Positions 44,677 through 63,293 are shown, numbered from the stretch's first letter. The stretch: 64,000 nucleotides of DNA from Salipiger bermudensis (GCF_019801965.1 NZ_JAHVIA010000001.1:186001-250000), one strand, 5' to 3'. The notes: generated by a model not told the origin, from the letters alone. Program-made: numbers and translations.

Positions 44677-45519
44677 TTAGCGACCCTTCTTCTTGGCGTG
44701 ACGCGAGCGGATGATGAGCTTCTGCGACGCCTTGTTGGTGTCGCGGGTCCGCTTGCCCTTGGTCGGCTTGCCCCAGGGCGTCACCGGGTGACGACCACCG
44801 GAGGTCCGGCCTTCACCACCACCGTGCGGGTGGTCGATCGGGTTCATCACGACGCCGCGGACGCTCGGACGCTTGCCCATGTGGCGGACGCGGCCGGCTT
44901 TACCGAGGTTCTGGTTGCTGTTGTCGGGGTTCGACACGGCACCGACGGTGGCCATGCATTCCTGACGCACCATGCGCAGCTCGCCCGAGGACAGGCGGAT
45001 CTGGGCGTAGCCACCGTCACGGCCGACGAACTGGGCGTAGGTGCCCGCGGCGCGTGCGATCTGACCGCCCTTGCCCGGCTTCAGCTCGATGTTGTGCACG
45101 ATGGTACCGATCGGGAGGCCCGAGAACGGCATCGCGTTGCCCGGCTTGATGTCAGCCTTGGCCGAAGCGACGACCTTGTCGCCGATGGCCAGACGCTGCG
45201 GCGCCAGGATGTAGGCCTGCTCACCGTCATCATACTGGATGAGGGCGATGAACGCGGTCCGGTTGGGGTCGTATTCGATGCGAACGACGATGCCGTTCAC
45301 GTCAAACTTGTTGCGCTTGAAATCGACGATCCGGTAGAGACGCTTCGCGCCACCGCCACGGCGGCGTGCAGTGATCCGTCCGGTGTTGTTCCGGCCGCCC
45401 GACTTGGTCAGACCCTCGGTGAGGGCCTTGACGGGACGTCCTTTGTACAGCTCCGAACGGTCGATCAGCACCAGCCCGCGCTGGCCCGGCGTCGTCGGTT
45501 TGTACGACTTGAGTGCCAT
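44677..45519 (-). CDS. rplB: Ribosomal protein L2
   Basis: 280 residues. [40 protein letters not shown] and the conserved GGGEGR region near the peptidyl-transferase centre ([20 protein letters not shown]) are present. It is the first gene after a 382-bp gap with a terminator and candidate promoter, so it begins a separate transcription unit instead of following rplW directly. Confidence 0.97.
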   Translation of the reverse strand: MALKSYKPTTPGQRGLVLIDRSELYKGRPVKALTEGLTKSGGRNNTGRITARRRGGGAKRLYRIVDFKRNKFDVNGIVVRIEYDPNRTAFIALIQYDDGEQAYILAPQRLAIGDKVVASAKADIKPGNAMPFSGLPIGTIVHNIELKPGKGGQIARAAGTYAQFVGRDGGYAQIRLSSGELRMVRQECMATVGAVSNPDNSNQNLGKAGRVRHMGKRPSVRGVVMNPIDHPHGGGEGRTSGGRHPVTPWGKPTKGKRTRDTNKASQKLIIRSRHAKKKGR

Positions 45520-45683
45520 GCTTCTGTCTTCCGTTTGCAGAACGGGTGAAACGGGTCCACCCTATGTGTGAGCCCCCTCGATCCCGGATGGATCCGCAGG
45601 TGGCCGATGGTATAGGCCCCCGAAGGTGCCCGGTTCGATGCCCGGCAAATACGTGGAACGGATCGGCGTGGGCAAAACGCGAA

Positions 45684-45703
45684 GCCCCGGACGAATCCGG
45701 GGC
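45684..45703 (-). other. Stem-loop in the rplB leader
   Basis: GCCCCGGA (45684-45691) and TCCGGGGC (45696-45703) form a perfect 8-bp stem; on the minus strand the loop is TTCG. It would lie within the first 30 nt of an rplB transcript started from the promoter at 45719-45747. The rest of the 382-bp interval to rplW holds no gene. Confidence 0.5.
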
Positions 45704-45718
45704 CGTAGCGGATGGGGT

Positions 45719-45747
45719 CGTTTAGGTGATCCACCGCGAGAGGTCAA
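45719..45747 (-). promoter_or_regulatory. Candidate promoter of the rplB-rplP unit
   Basis: Minus strand: TTGACC -35 (45742-45747), 17-bp spacer, TAAACG -10 (45719-45724). The -35 matches the consensus at five of six, the -10 only partly. It would give an about 190-nt leader. Confidence 0.5.
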
Positions 45748-45848
45748 GGCCCGTCGCGAGACCGCATCCAGACAGCATCGGGAAGCCTGCCAGCCCCCCT
45801 GCCCCGCGGCTCGGAAGGCCCGATCCACGCGCCGCCGAGAACGCGAAA

Positions 45849-45870
45849 AGCCCCCGGTCTCCCGGGGGCT
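45849..45870 (-). terminator. Terminator after rplW
   Basis: AGCCCCCGG (45849-45857) and CCGGGGGCT (45862-45870) form a 9-bp GC-rich stem. On the minus strand TTTTCGCGTT follows. It lies about 30 bp past the rplW stop. Confidence 0.85.
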
Positions 45871-45901
45871 CCTCGAATGTCGTGCAATCGCTGTGAGACG
45901 A

Positions 45902-46198
45902 TCAGAGGCCGGTCGACACGTCGATCGAGTTGCCCTCTTCGAGGGTCACGTAGGCCTTCTTCACGTCGTTCCGGCGGCCGAGCTGGCCACGGAAGCGCTT
46001 CACCTTGCCCTTGGTGATGGTGGTGTTCACGGCCTTGACCTTGACACCGAAGAGCGCCTCGACGGCCTCTTTCACCTGGGGTTTGGTCGCGTCGATCGAC
46101 ACTTCGAAGACAACCGCGCCGTTCTCGGACGCCATGGTCGACTTCTCGGTGATGATCGGCTTGCGGATCACGTCGTAATGTTCGGGCTTCGCACTCAT
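45902..46198 (-). CDS. rplW: Ribosomal protein L23
   Basis: 98 residues. [40 protein letters not shown] and [20 protein letters not shown] are typical. It surrounds the exit tunnel and docks trigger factor and SRP. The start overlaps the rplD stop by 4 bp, and a strong terminator follows. Confidence 0.96.
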   Translation of the reverse strand: MSAKPEHYDVIRKPIITEKSTMASENGAVVFEVSIDATKPQVKEAVEALFGVKVKAVNTTITKGKVKRFRGQLGRRNDVKKAYVTLEEGNSIDVSTGL

Positions 46199-46812
46199 TT
46201 CAGTCGAGCCTCCAGAGCTTCGACACCCGCTTTGGTGAGCACCAGGGTGTCACGCTTGAGGATGTCATACACGTTGGCACCCATGCTGGGCAGCACGTCG
46301 AGGCCTTCGATGTTCGCCGCGGCGCGGGCGAAGTTCTCGTTGACCTCGGCACCGTCGATGACCAGGGCCCGCTTCCAGCCGAGGTTCTTGACCTGGCTTG
46401 CGAGGGTCTTGGTCTTGCCGTCGGCGTCGGCGTTCTCGATGATCACGAGGCTGCCGGCTTTCGCCTTGGCGGACAGTGCGAGCTTGAGACCCAGCTGACG
46501 AACCTTCTTGGGAAGGTCGTGGGCGTGGCTGCGCGGGGTCGGACCCTTGTAGATACCACCCTTGCGGAAGATCGGCGCCTTGCGGGAGCCGTGGCGTGCG
46601 CCGCCGGTGCCCTTCTGGCGATAGATCTTCTTGGTCGAGTAGCTCACTTCCGAGCGGGTCTTGACCTTGTGGGTACCGGCCTGCGCCTTGTTGCGCTGCC
46701 AGCGGACCACGCGGTGCAGGATGTCGGCGCGCGGCTCGAGATCGAAGATCTCGTCCGTCAGCTCGACTTCGCCCGCGGCACCGCCGTCGAGTTTGATCAC
46801 GTCGAGTTTCAT
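46195..46812 (-). CDS. rplD: Ribosomal protein L4
   Basis: 205 residues. [40 protein letters not shown] and the long tunnel loop are standard for L4. In E. coli L4 represses the S10 operon through its leader; whether the leader hairpin at 48080-48103 plays this part here is unknown. It overlaps both neighbours by 4 bp (ATGA). Confidence 0.96.
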   Translation of the reverse strand: MKLDVIKLDGGAAGEVELTDEIFDLEPRADILHRVVRWQRNKAQAGTHKVKTRSEVSYSTKKIYRQKGTGGARHGSRKAPIFRKGGIYKGPTPRSHAHDLPKKVRQLGLKLALSAKAKAGSLVIIENADADGKTKTLASQVKNLGWKRALVIDGAEVNENFARAAANIEGLDVLPSMGANVYDILKRDTLVLTKAGVEALEARLK

Positions 46813-47651
46813 TCGTCGCCTTCCTTCTTCTCGGCCGCGATTTCCGCTTCAGCGGCTTTCAGGGCCTCTGCTTCGGCTGCTGCCTGCTCTGCGGCGGCTG
46901 CTTCGGCTGCTGCGGCTTCCTCGGCGGCGGCCTGTGCGGCGGCTTCCTCGGCGGCTTTCGCGGCTTCCTCAGCGGCGGACTTCAGGGCGGCGGGCAGGAT
47001 TGCGTTCTCGGGGAACGGCTTCTTGACCGCGTCCTTGATCGTCACCCAGCCACCTTTCGAGCCCGGAACCGCGCCCTTGATCATGATGATGCCGCGCGAT
47101 GCGTCGGTCTTCACAACCTGCAGGTTCTGCGTGGTGACACGGACGGCACCCATGTGGCCGGCCATCTTCTTGCCTTTGAAGACCTTGCCCGGATCCTGAC
47201 ACTGACCGGTCGAACCGTGCGAACGGTGCGAGATCGACACACCGTGCGTGGCGCGAAGGCCGCCGAAGTTGTGCCGCTTCATGGCACCGGCGAAACCCTT
47301 ACCGATGGTCGTGCCGGACACGTCCACGTACTGGCCTTCGAAGTAATGATCAGCGGTGATTTCCTCACCGACGCCGATCAGGTTCTCGGCATCGACGCGG
47401 AATTCCGCGATCTTCCGCTTCGGCTCCACCTTGGCAACGGCGAAATGGCCGCGCATCGGCTTGGAGACGTTCTTCGCCTTGATCGAGCCCGCGCCGAGCT
47501 GAACGGCGGTGTAGCCGTCCTTGTCGCTGGTCCGCTGGGCAACGACCTGGCAGCCGTCGAGTTGGAGAACGGTCACAGGAACCTGCTTGCCGTCTTCCAG
47601 GAAAAGCCGGGTCATGCCGACTTTCTTTGCGATCACTCCAGAGCGCATCAT
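46809..47651 (-). CDS. rplC: Ribosomal protein L3 with Ala/Glu-rich C-terminal extension
   Basis: 280 residues, about 60 longer than usual L3. Residues 1-220 are standard ([52 protein letters not shown] with the glutamine that PrmB methylates in other bacteria, VPGSKGGWV). Residues 222-280 are almost only Ala, Glu, Lys and Gln and end KKEGDE, likely a long charged helix. The start has two consecutive Met codons; either is possible. It is 12 bp after rpsJ and overlaps rplD. Confidence 0.94.
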   Translation of the reverse strand: MMRSGVIAKKVGMTRLFLEDGKQVPVTVLQLDGCQVVAQRTSDKDGYTAVQLGAGSIKAKNVSKPMRGHFAVAKVEPKRKIAEFRVDAENLIGVGEEITADHYFEGQYVDVSGTTIGKGFAGAMKRHNFGGLRATHGVSISHRSHGSTGQCQDPGKVFKGKKMAGHMGAVRVTTQNLQVVKTDASRGIIMIKGAVPGSKGGWVTIKDAVKKPFPENAILPAALKSAAEEAAKAAEEAAAQAAAEEAAAAEAAAAEQAAAEAEALKAAEAEIAAEKKEGDE

Positions 47652-47663
47652 CAGTTGCTCTCC

Positions 47664-47972
47664 TTACACCTTGATCTCGACATCCACGCCGGCGGCGAGG
47701 TCGAGCTTCATGAGCGCGTCCACCGTCTGCGGGGTCGGATCGACGATGTCGAGCAGCCGCTTGTGGGTGCGGATCTCGAACTGGTCGCGGGATTTCTTGT
47801 TCACGTGGGGGCCACGCAGAACGGTGAATTTCTCGATCTTGTTCGGCAGCGGGATCGGCCCGCGCACCTGCGCGCCCGTCCGCTTGGCGGTGTTCACGAT
47901 TTCCTGCGTCGAAGCATCGAGGACGCGGTAATCGAACGCCTTGAGCCGGATGCGAATGTTCTGGCTTTGCAT
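47664..47972 (-). CDS. rpsJ: Ribosomal protein S10 / NusE
   Basis: 102 residues. [40 protein letters not shown] and [20 protein letters not shown] are diagnostic. It acts in the small-subunit head and in transcription antitermination. It is the first gene of an S10-type unit with its own candidate promoter right after tuf. Confidence 0.96.
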   Translation of the reverse strand: MQSQNIRIRLKAFDYRVLDASTQEIVNTAKRTGAQVRGPIPLPNKIEKFTVLRGPHVNKKSRDQFEIRTHKRLLDIVDPTPQTVDALMKLDLAAGVDVEIKV

Positions 47973-48079
47973 GTTCGGTCTGCCTTTTCATAGGCGTGAG
48001 AGTTGAGAGGAGGAGACAGGACCATCCCGCCCCCTCTTCGAACCCGTTCGGGCGCGGCCGAGGCCCCTGCCCTAAGACA

Positions 48080-48103
48080 TGATGGGTGCCGAAGCACCCA
48101 TCA
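48080..48103 (-). terminator. UUCG-capped perfect hairpin between tuf and rpsJ
   Basis: TGATGGGTGC and GCACCCATCA form a 10-bp perfect stem; on the minus strand the loop is TTCG closed by C-G, an extra-stable tetraloop. It lies 50 bp past tuf and about 110 bp before rpsJ. There is no T-run, so it may be a leader structure of rpsJ or an RNA-processing stop for tuf rather than a true terminator. Confidence 0.55.
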
Positions 48104-48122
48104 GTATTCCAAGCTGGCGCGC

Positions 48123-48151
48123 CGGATAAGGCCGGACGCGCCTGCTGTCAA
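48123..48151 (-). promoter_or_regulatory. Candidate promoter of the rpsJ-rplW unit
   Basis: Minus strand: consensus TTGACA -35 (48146-48151), 17-bp spacer, TATCCG -10 (48123-48128). The -35 begins 2 bp beyond the tuf stop codon. Transcripts would have an about 140-nt leader carrying the UUCG hairpin. Confidence 0.6.
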
Positions 48152-48153
48152 GA

Positions 48154-49329
48154 TCACTCGACGATCTTGGAGACGACGCCGGAGCCGACGGTGCGGCCGC
48201 CTTCGCGGATGGCGAAGCGGAGGCCGTCTTCCATGGCGATCGGGGCGATCAGCTCGACCACGAACTTCAGGTTGTCGCCGGGCATGACCATCTCGGTACC
48301 CTCGGGGAGGGTCACGGTGCCGGTCACGTCGGTGGTCCGGAAGTAGAACTGCGGACGGTAGTTCGCGAAGAACGGCGTGTGACGGCCACCTTCTTCCTTG
48401 GTCAGGATGTAGACCTCGGCTTCGAACTTGGTGTGCGGGGTCACGGAGCCCGGCTTGCAGAGAACCTGGCCACGCTCGACGCCCTCACGGTCCACACCGC
48501 GCAGCAGTGCGCCGATGTTGTCGCCGGCTTCGCCGCGATCGAGCAGCTTGCGGAACATCTCGACACCGGTGCAGGTGGTTTTCTTGGTGTCGCGGATGCC
48601 GACGATCTCGATCTCGTCGCCAACGTTGATCACGCCACGCTCGACACGGCCGGTCACAACGGTGCCGCGACCCGAGATCGAGAACACGTCTTCGATCGGC
48701 ATCAGGAACGGCTGGTCGACAGCGCGCTCCGGCTGCGGGATGTACTCGTCCACGGCAGCCATCAGTTCCTTGATCTTGTTCTCGCCGATTTCCGGATCAC
48801 GGCCTTCCATCGCCGCAAGCGCCGAGCCCGCGATGATCGGAATGTCGTCGCCCGGGAAGTCGTACTCGGAGAGCAGCTCGCGGACTTCCATCTCGACGAG
48901 CTCGAGGAGCTCCTCGTCGTCCACCTGGTCGACCTTGTTCAGGAACACGACCATGGCGGGGATGCCCACCTGGCGGCCCAGCAGGATGTGCTCGCGGGTC
49001 TGCGGCATCGGGCCGTCAGCTGCGTTCACAACCAGGATCGCGCCGTCCATCTGCGCAGCACCGGTGATCATGTTCTTCACGTAGTCGGCGTGGCCGGGGC
49101 AGTCGACGTGGGCGTAGTGACGCGCCTCGGTCTCGTACTCCACGTGCGCGGTCGAGATCGTGATGCCGCGGGCTTTCTCTTCCGGTGCGCCGTCGATCTG
49201 GTCGTACGCCTTGAAGTCACCGAAATACTTGGTGATCGCCGCCGTCAGCGTCGTCTTGCCGTGGTCGACGTGACCGATCGTGCCGATGTTGCAGTGCGGT
49301 TTGCCGCGCTCAAACTTTTCCTTTGCCAT
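48154..49329 (-). CDS. tuf: Translation elongation factor Tu
   Basis: 391 residues, standard alphaproteobacterial EF-Tu length. G1 [14 protein letters not shown] near 19, switch [19 protein letters not shown] for guanine recognition, and the C-terminal domains II and III with [15 protein letters not shown] and [20 protein letters not shown]. It delivers aminoacyl-tRNA to the ribosome. It is 87 bp downstream of fusA. Only one tuf copy lies in the window. Confidence 0.98.
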   Translation of the reverse strand: MAKEKFERGKPHCNIGTIGHVDHGKTTLTAAITKYFGDFKAYDQIDGAPEEKARGITISTAHVEYETEARHYAHVDCPGHADYVKNMITGAAQMDGAILVVNAADGPMPQTREHILLGRQVGIPAMVVFLNKVDQVDDEELLELVEMEVRELLSEYDFPGDDIPIIAGSALAAMEGRDPEIGENKIKELMAAVDEYIPQPERAVDQPFLMPIEDVFSISGRGTVVTGRVERGVINVGDEIEIVGIRDTKKTTCTGVEMFRKLLDRGEAGDNIGALLRGVDREGVERGQVLCKPGSVTPHTKFEAEVYILTKEEGGRHTPFFANYRPQFYFRTTDVTGTVTLPEGTEMVMPGDNLKFVVELIAPIAMEDGLRFAIREGGRTVGSGVVSKIVE

Positions 49330-49390
49330 GCGAAAGGCTCCTTTTTCTGTCAGGTGGTGGGCACATAGCCCACCCTACGGTGGTGGGTAG

Positions 49391-49409
49391 GGCGGGGACC
49401 GACCCCGCC
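49391..49409 (-). other. Stem-loop between fusA and tuf
   Basis: GGCGGGG (49391-49397) pairs with CCCCGCC (49403-49409) with a 5-nt loop, 7 bp after the fusA stop. No T-run, so probably mRNA stability or processing rather than termination. Confidence 0.45.
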
Positions 49410-49416
49410 ACCCGGC

Positions 49417-51540
49417 TTATGCGTACTTCGACTGGATCTCGTCAGAGATGTTCTGCGGAACCGGATCGTAGTGGTCGAACTGCATCGTGAACTGCGCGCG
49501 CCCCGAGGACATGGAGCGCAGGTTGTTGATGTAGCCGAACATGTTGGCCAGCGGCACGAAGGCCTGGATCGCCACGGCGTTGCCGCGCGGCTCCTGACCC
49601 GACACCTGACCGCGACGGGAGGTGAGGTCACCGATGATCGAACCGGTGTACTCTTCCGGGGTCACGACCTCGACCTTCATCATCGGCTCGAGCAGCTTCG
49701 CACCGGCCTTGCGCAGACCTTCGCGCATTGCCATCCGTGCCGCGATTTCGAAGGCCAGGACCGAGGAGTCCACGTCGTGGAACTTACCATCGATCAGGGC
49801 GACCTTGAAGTCGATCACCGGGAAGCCCGCGAGCGGACCGGAGTCCATCACCGACTTGATGCCCTTTTCGACACCCGGGATGTATTCCTTCGGAACCGCA
49901 CCGCCGACGATCTTGCTCTCGAACGAGTAGCCTTCGCCCGGCTCTGTGGGGCTGATGACCAGCTTGACCTCGGCGAACTGACCCGAACCACCCGACTGCT
50001 TCTTGTGGGTGTAGGTGTGCTCGATCTCGTGACCGATGGTCTCGCGATAGGCCACCTGCGGGGCACCGATGTTGGCTTCCACCTTGAACTCGCGCTTGAG
50101 GCGGTCGACCAGAATGTCGAGGTGAAGTTCGCCCATGCCCTTCATGATGGTCTGACCGGACTCGAGGTCGGTCTCGACGCGGAAGGACGGGTCTTCGGCG
50201 GCCAGACGGGCCAGACCCTGGGACATCTTCTCCTGGTCGTTCTTGGTCTTCGGCTCGACCGCGATCTCGATGACCGGATCGGGGAAGGTCATGGTTTCGA
50301 GCACGACCGGCGAGGACTGGGCGCAGAGCGTGTCACCGGTGGTGGTCTCTTTCAGACCGGCCAGCGCGATGATGTCGCCTGCGAAGGCCTCTTCGATCTC
50401 TTCGCGGTTGTTCGAGTGCATCATCATCATACGACCGATGCGCTCTTTCTTGCCCTTGGTCGAGTTCAGGATCGAGTCACCCTTGTTCATCACGCCCGAG
50501 TAGATCCGGGTGAAGGTCAGGGAGCCCACGAACGGGTCGTTCATGATCTTGAACGCGAGGCCGGAGAACGGCTCGCTGTCGTCCGCGTGGCGGGCGATGT
50601 TGCGCTCTTCCGACTCGTCGTCCGGCGAGAAGCCCATGTAGGGCGGCACGTCGAGCGGACCGGGCAGGAAGTCGACCACGGCGTTGAGCAGCGGCTGGAC
50701 GCCCTTGTTCTTGAACGCCGAACCACCGAGAACCGGCACGAAGGACAGCGACAGGGTGCCCTTGCGGATCAGCTCGCGCAGCTTGTCGATCGACGGCTCT
50801 TCGCCCTCGAGATAGGCTTCCATCGCGTCGTCGTCCTGCTCGACGGCGTTCTCGATCATGTGCGAGCGCCACTCGTCGGCCAGGTCCTTGAGCTCGTCGC
50901 GGATCGGCTGGCGCACCCAGGAGGCGCCCAGGTCTTCACCCTGCCAAACCCACTCTTCCATGGTGACGAGGTCGACGATGCCTTCCAGCTTGTCCTCGGC
51001 GCCGATCGGGAAGTTGACCGGAACGGGCGTCGCGCCGGTGCGGTCCTTGATCATCTTCACGCAGTTGAAGAAGTCGGCACCGATCTTGTCCATCTTGTTG
51101 ACGAACACGATGCGCGGAACCTTGTAGCGGTCGGCCTGGCGCCAGACGGTCTCGGTCTGCGGCTCGACGCCGGCGTTACCGTCCAGAAGGCAGATGGCAC
51201 CGTCGAGAACCGCCAGCGAACGCTCCACCTCGATGGTGAAGTCGACGTGACCGGGGGTGTCGATGATGTTGTAGCGGAACTTGGTATCCGACGTGCCTTC
51301 GGCGGTCGGATCTTCCTGCCACTGCCAGAAGGTGGTGGTGGCGGCGGAAGTGATGGTGATCCCGCGTTCCTGCTCCTGCTCCATCCAGTCCATCGTGGCT
51401 GCGCCGTCGTGGACTTCGCCGATCTTGTGGGAGCGGCCGGTGTAGTAGAGAATGCGTTCCGTCGTCGTGGTCTTGCCCGCATCGATGTGGGCCATGATCC
51501 CGAAGTTACGGTAACGCTCCAGCGGATAATCGCGTGCCAT
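49417..51540 (-). CDS. fusA: Translation elongation factor G
   Basis: 707 residues. G1 [14 protein letters not shown] near 17, switch [22 protein letters not shown] for guanine recognition, then domains II-V with [18 protein letters not shown] and the domain IV YRETI and [14 protein letters not shown] blocks. It catalyses translocation and, with RRF, recycling. It is 21 bp after rpsG in the str unit. Confidence 0.98.
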   Translation of the reverse strand: MARDYPLERYRNFGIMAHIDAGKTTTTERILYYTGRSHKIGEVHDGAATMDWMEQEQERGITITSAATTTFWQWQEDPTAEGTSDTKFRYNIIDTPGHVDFTIEVERSLAVLDGAICLLDGNAGVEPQTETVWRQADRYKVPRIVFVNKMDKIGADFFNCVKMIKDRTGATPVPVNFPIGAEDKLEGIVDLVTMEEWVWQGEDLGASWVRQPIRDELKDLADEWRSHMIENAVEQDDDAMEAYLEGEEPSIDKLRELIRKGTLSLSFVPVLGGSAFKNKGVQPLLNAVVDFLPGPLDVPPYMGFSPDDESEERNIARHADDSEPFSGLAFKIMNDPFVGSLTFTRIYSGVMNKGDSILNSTKGKKERIGRMMMMHSNNREEIEEAFAGDIIALAGLKETTTGDTLCAQSSPVVLETMTFPDPVIEIAVEPKTKNDQEKMSQGLARLAAEDPSFRVETDLESGQTIMKGMGELHLDILVDRLKREFKVEANIGAPQVAYRETIGHEIEHTYTHKKQSGGSGQFAEVKLVISPTEPGEGYSFESKIVGGAVPKEYIPGVEKGIKSVMDSGPLAGFPVIDFKVALIDGKFHDVDSSVLAFEIAARMAMREGLRKAGAKLLEPMMKVEVVTPEEYTGSIIGDLTSRRGQVSGQEPRGNAVAIQAFVPLANMFGYINNLRSMSSGRAQFTMQFDHYDPVPQNISDEIQSKYA

Positions 51541-51561
51541 GATGGACTGCCTTTCCTGGAT

Positions 51562-52044
<483 letters not shown>

Positions 52045-52416
52045 TTACTTGGGACGCTTCGCGCCGTACTTCGAGCGACGCTGCTTCCGGTCCTTGACAC
52101 CCTGGGTATCCAGCACACCGCGCAGGATGTGGTAACGCACACCGGGAAGGTCTTTCACACGGCCGCCACGGATGAGCACAACGGAGTGCTCTTGCAGGTT
52201 GTGGCTCTCGCCCGGGATATAGCTGATCACCTCGAAGCCGTTGGTCAGGCGCACCTTGGCCACTTTCCGCATGGCGGAGTTCGGCTTCTTGGGGGTGGTG
52301 GTGTAGACGCGGGTGCAGACGCCACGCTTTTGCGGGCATTCCTGCAGGTGCATCGACTTGGAACGTTTGACTTTGGGCTGCCGCGGCTTGCGGATCAGCT
52401 GCTGGATCGTGGGCAT
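52045..52416 (-). CDS. rpsL: Ribosomal protein S12
   Basis: 123 residues. [20 protein letters not shown] sets the start at 52416. Lys43 (TPKKPNS) and Lys88 (GGRVKDLPG) are the unmutated residues linked with streptomycin sensitivity. It sits at the decoding centre. First gene of the str unit, with a leader of about 260 nt from the candidate promoter at 52683-52711. Confidence 0.97.
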   Translation of the reverse strand: MPTIQQLIRKPRQPKVKRSKSMHLQECPQKRGVCTRVYTTTPKKPNSAMRKVAKVRLTNGFEVISYIPGESHNLQEHSVVLIRGGRVKDLPGVRYHILRGVLDTQGVKDRKQRRSKYGAKRPK

Positions 52417-52682
52417 TTGGGTATCTTCCCCGTGTTTCTCACATATGTGCTGCACGGGGCGTCCCGTGCGGTTCATCATTCAAGGCGCCCTGCGCGTCCG
52501 CAGGTCACCGGCGATACATCTCCCCTGACCTGACAGTCAGAGACGACGCAAAGCACCGCATCCGCTCCCGTAAGGGAACGACGCGGTGGGTGTCCAGAGG
52601 ATCGGGGCCGAGGCCCGGATCGTGACCGCTTCAGTACTGTAGAACGCACCGGACGCACTGATGCCTCCGGCGAATTGAGGCG
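52417..52682 (-). other. Long rpsL leader region
   Basis: Between rpsL and its candidate promoter; no gene. A nested hairpin is visible near 52555-52590 (outer CCGC/GCGG, inner TCCC-GTAA-GGGA), and a short CTGAC/GTCAG dyad near 52525-52540. A regulatory role is possible but no ribosomal-protein target motif was recognised. Confidence 0.4.
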
Positions 52683-52711
52683 CGTATAGGGGGAGTCGCG
52701 GACCTTGTCAA
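52683..52711 (-). promoter_or_regulatory. Candidate promoter of the str unit (rpsL-rpsG-fusA-tuf)
   Basis: Minus strand: consensus TTGACA -35 (52706-52711), exactly 17 bp, TATACG -10 (52683-52688). Strong match to a housekeeping sigma-70-type promoter, divergent from the glycosyltransferase gene. Confidence 0.75.
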
Positions 52712-52785
52712 CATGAGCCGCACCTTGTCAGGACAAAGCGGCGATGCGATGCAGGTCCGGGGCTTGTTTCAGAGGAGCGAGGGCG

Positions 52786-53586
52786 ATGCAAGTGATCGGG
52801 CTGTGCCGGTTTTCCTATCCGGCCGAGGGCGGCTTCCAGGTCGAGCACGACGATACCGCCGCCCGTGAGGCCTATCTCTTCGCCCCGGCCCGGCTCGAGG
52901 AGCGCTTCCGGCACTTCGAGGCGATCTGCCTGCCGGGGCTGAAGGCCCAGAGCGATCCCGACTTCACCTTCCTCGTGCTGGTGGGCACCTCCCTGCCCCC
53001 CGAGGCGCGCGCGCGGCTCGAGGCGCTGCTCTCCGGTTTCCCGCAGGCCCGCATCGTGGCTCGACCACCGGGGCCGCACCGGGCGGTCTGTCAGGAGGTG
53101 ATCAACGCCGCCCGCGAAATGGCCCTGCCCTGCCTGCAATTCCGCCACGATGACGACGACGCGGTGGCGGTGGATTTCGTCGCCACCCTGCGCGAGGCGG
53201 CGCAGGACGTGGCGTCGCTGCGCGCCAGGCACCGGCTGGTGGGGTTCGACTGGAATCGCGGCTATGTCGCCCGGCCCGACGCGCAGGGGATCTCCGCCGA
53301 GGAAACGGTGACGCCCTATTGGGGCGTGGCCGAGGCGATGGCGGTGGCGCCGGGCGTCAAGCAGAGCACGATGAATTTCGGCCACAACAAGATCATGCGC
53401 TTCATGCCCACGGTGACCTTCACCGACCGGCCGATGTATGTGCGCGGCCACAACGATCACAACGACTCGCGGCAGAAGAAGCACGTCAAACCCGTCGCCC
53501 TGCCCCGGCTCGACGCGGCCGGCGAAGCGCTCTTCCGCGAGCGCTTTGCCATCGACGCCGATCAGGTGCGCCGGATCTTCGCCTGA
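52786..53586 (+). CDS. Putative rhamnosyl-transferase-like glycosyltransferase
   Basis: 266 residues. MQVIGLCRFSYPAEGGFQVE, RFRHFEAICLPGLKAQSDPDFTFLVL-type region and CLQFRHDDDDAVAVDFV (an acidic DxD-like cluster) match a Rhodobacteraceae-rich family annotated as putative rhamnosyl transferase. The acidic run could bind a nucleotide-sugar metal complex. Acceptor and donor are unknown. The ATG at 52786 has AGAGGAGCGAGGG upstream. The last 25 bp overlap the convergent DMT transporter gene. Confidence 0.75.
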   Translation: MQVIGLCRFSYPAEGGFQVEHDDTAAREAYLFAPARLEERFRHFEAICLPGLKAQSDPDFTFLVLVGTSLPPEARARLEALLSGFPQARIVARPPGPHRAVCQEVINAAREMALPCLQFRHDDDDAVAVDFVATLREAAQDVASLRARHRLVGFDWNRGYVARPDAQGISAEETVTPYWGVAEAMAVAPGVKQSTMNFGHNKIMRFMPTVTFTDRPMYVRGHNDHNDSRQKKHVKPVALPRLDAAGEALFRERFAIDADQVRRIFA

Positions 53587-54467
53587 GCCAAGGCGCGGCG
53601 GCGCAGCTGGCCCTCGCGCCAGAGGTTGAAGCTGCCGGTGGCCACGATGATCGCCGCGCCCAGCAGGGTGAGCGGCACCGGCCAGTCGCCGAAAACCAGC
53701 AGCCCGACGACCAGCGCGATCAGCAGCCCGGTGTAGCGGAATGGCGCGACGAAGCTCATCTCGCCCACCCGCATGACGATCACCGACAGGCTGTAGCCGG
53801 CGATGATGAACAGCGTCGCCCCGGTCAGCAGCAGGCCCAGCCGCGGCGTGATCGGCGCCCAGTCCTGCCCCAGCGACATGGTCAGCGCGAAGAGGAACAC
53901 CGCAACCGACGAGACCAACGTGACGGTCAGCGACGGCACCGCCGCCGACATCCGCCGGGTGACGAGATCCCTCAGTGTTACGAAGGCGACCGCCACCAGC
54001 GCGAAGATCGAGTAGAGGTTGAAGCCCTCGGTGCCCGGCCGCACGATCAGCAGCATGCCCGCGAAGCCCGCCGCGATGGCGAGCCAGCGCCGCCAGCCCA
54101 CCTTCTCGGCGAAGAACACCGCCGAGCCCAGGGTCAGCGTGAGCGGCAGCATCTGCAGAAGCGCGGTGACGTTGGCCAGCGGCATGTGGCGCAGCGCGGT
54201 GAGGAAGAAGTAGGTCGAGCCGACCTCGGCCATCGCGCGGGTCAGCACCAAGGCCCAGTCGCGCCGCGGCAGGTCGAAGCGCAGCGCGTTCAGGCGCCAC
54301 GCCATCAGCGCGATGAAGATGCTCGCGAAGAAGCCCCGGATCACCAGCAGCTGGGACAGCGAGATCGCCTCGCCGATCGCCTTCACGCAGGTATCGCCCA
54401 GCGTGAAAGCCGCCATCGAGGCCATCATCAGGAGCGCGCCGCGGGTGTTGTCGGAAAGCTGTGCCAT
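53562..54467 (-). CDS. DMT-superfamily (EamA) membrane transporter
   Basis: 301 residues with about ten membrane helices in two EamA repeats (first from GALLMMASMAAFTLGDTCVK to LLIVRPG, second from IFALVAVAFVTLRDL to ATGSFNLW). It is probably an exporter of a small metabolite; the substrate is not readable. The ATG at 54467 gives the normal family start; an alternative TTG lies 12 codons upstream. It overlaps the glycosyltransferase gene tail to tail and is located between rpoC and rpsL, interrupting the ribosomal cluster. Confidence 0.85.
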   Translation of the reverse strand: MAQLSDNTRGALLMMASMAAFTLGDTCVKAIGEAISLSQLLVIRGFFASIFIALMAWRLNALRFDLPRRDWALVLTRAMAEVGSTYFFLTALRHMPLANVTALLQMLPLTLTLGSAVFFAEKVGWRRWLAIAAGFAGMLLIVRPGTEGFNLYSIFALVAVAFVTLRDLVTRRMSAAVPSLTVTLVSSVAVFLFALTMSLGQDWAPITPRLGLLLTGATLFIIAGYSLSVIVMRVGEMSFVAPFRYTGLLIALVVGLLVFGDWPVPLTLLGAAIIVATGSFNLWREGQLRRRALAQAKIRRT

Positions 54468-54566
54468 GGCTTGATCGGTAGACCCGTCGCAGCGTTCCGC
54501 CAAGGGGAATCCGTTCGACCACGTACGATTTCCGCGGGCCCCGGAATGCGCCCCGAGAATACGAAA

Positions 54567-54591
54567 AAGCCCCCGCGCACGGCGGGGGCTT
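54567..54591 (-). terminator. Terminator of the rpoBC unit
   Basis: AAGCCCCCGC (54567-54576) and GCGGGGGCTT (54582-54591) form a 10-bp stem; on the minus strand TTTTTCGT overlaps and follows. It is 25 bp after the rpoC stop. Confidence 0.88.
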
Positions 54592-54615
54592 TCTCAGTTC
54601 GGGAAGAGGCGAGGC

Positions 54616-58872
<4,257 letters not shown>

Positions 58873-58909
58873 GTCAAAACCTTTGTGTCATGGCTGCGTC
58901 GGGAGAGGG

Positions 58910-58967
58910 CCCAAGATTTTTCGGAGGAAAAATCTTGGGCGGAAGAATTTTCGGAGGAAAATTCTTC
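58910..58967. repeat. AT-rich double palindrome, copy 2, between rpoB and rpoC
   Basis: A type B hairpin with arms CCCAAGATTTTTC and GAAAAATCTTGGG (58910-58939) and a type A hairpin with arms GAAGAATTTTC and GAAAATTCTTC (58942-58967), each around a GGAG loop. It begins 1 bp after the rpoB stop and is transcribed within the rpoBC mRNA. The arms match those at 35935-35987, in the opposite A/B order. Confidence 0.85.
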
Positions 58968-58968
58968 G

Positions 58969-63117
<4,149 letters not shown>

Positions 63118-63248
63118 CTTTTCAGCTTCTCACCGGTCGCGCGCGCTGTCGGGCACCAGCGGCACGTCCATCCGAGACGACGGTTCTGATCCATTCCTGG
63201 CCCCTGTCCCACCAAGGGCCTCCCGATCGGTGAACTCGTCTGAGAAAA

Positions 63249-63276
63249 GCCCCTCCCCCGCACGCCGGCAAGGGGC
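63249..63276 (-). terminator. Possible attenuator hairpin between rplL and rpoB
   Basis: GCCCCT (63249-63254) pairs with AGGGGC (63271-63276); on the minus strand TTTTCTC follows the stem. A leaky terminator in the rplL-rpoB gap is common in bacteria and would set the ratio of L12 to polymerase. The stem is only 6 bp with a long GC-rich loop. Confidence 0.45.
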
Positions 63277-63293
63277 CTCTCTGAGACGGGTTC

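Noticed and set aside
45600-45665. T-loop-like GGTTCGATGCCC suggesting a tRNA upstream of rplB
   Set aside because: The flanks do not form a T-stem, and no acceptor, D or anticodon arm could be folded around it.
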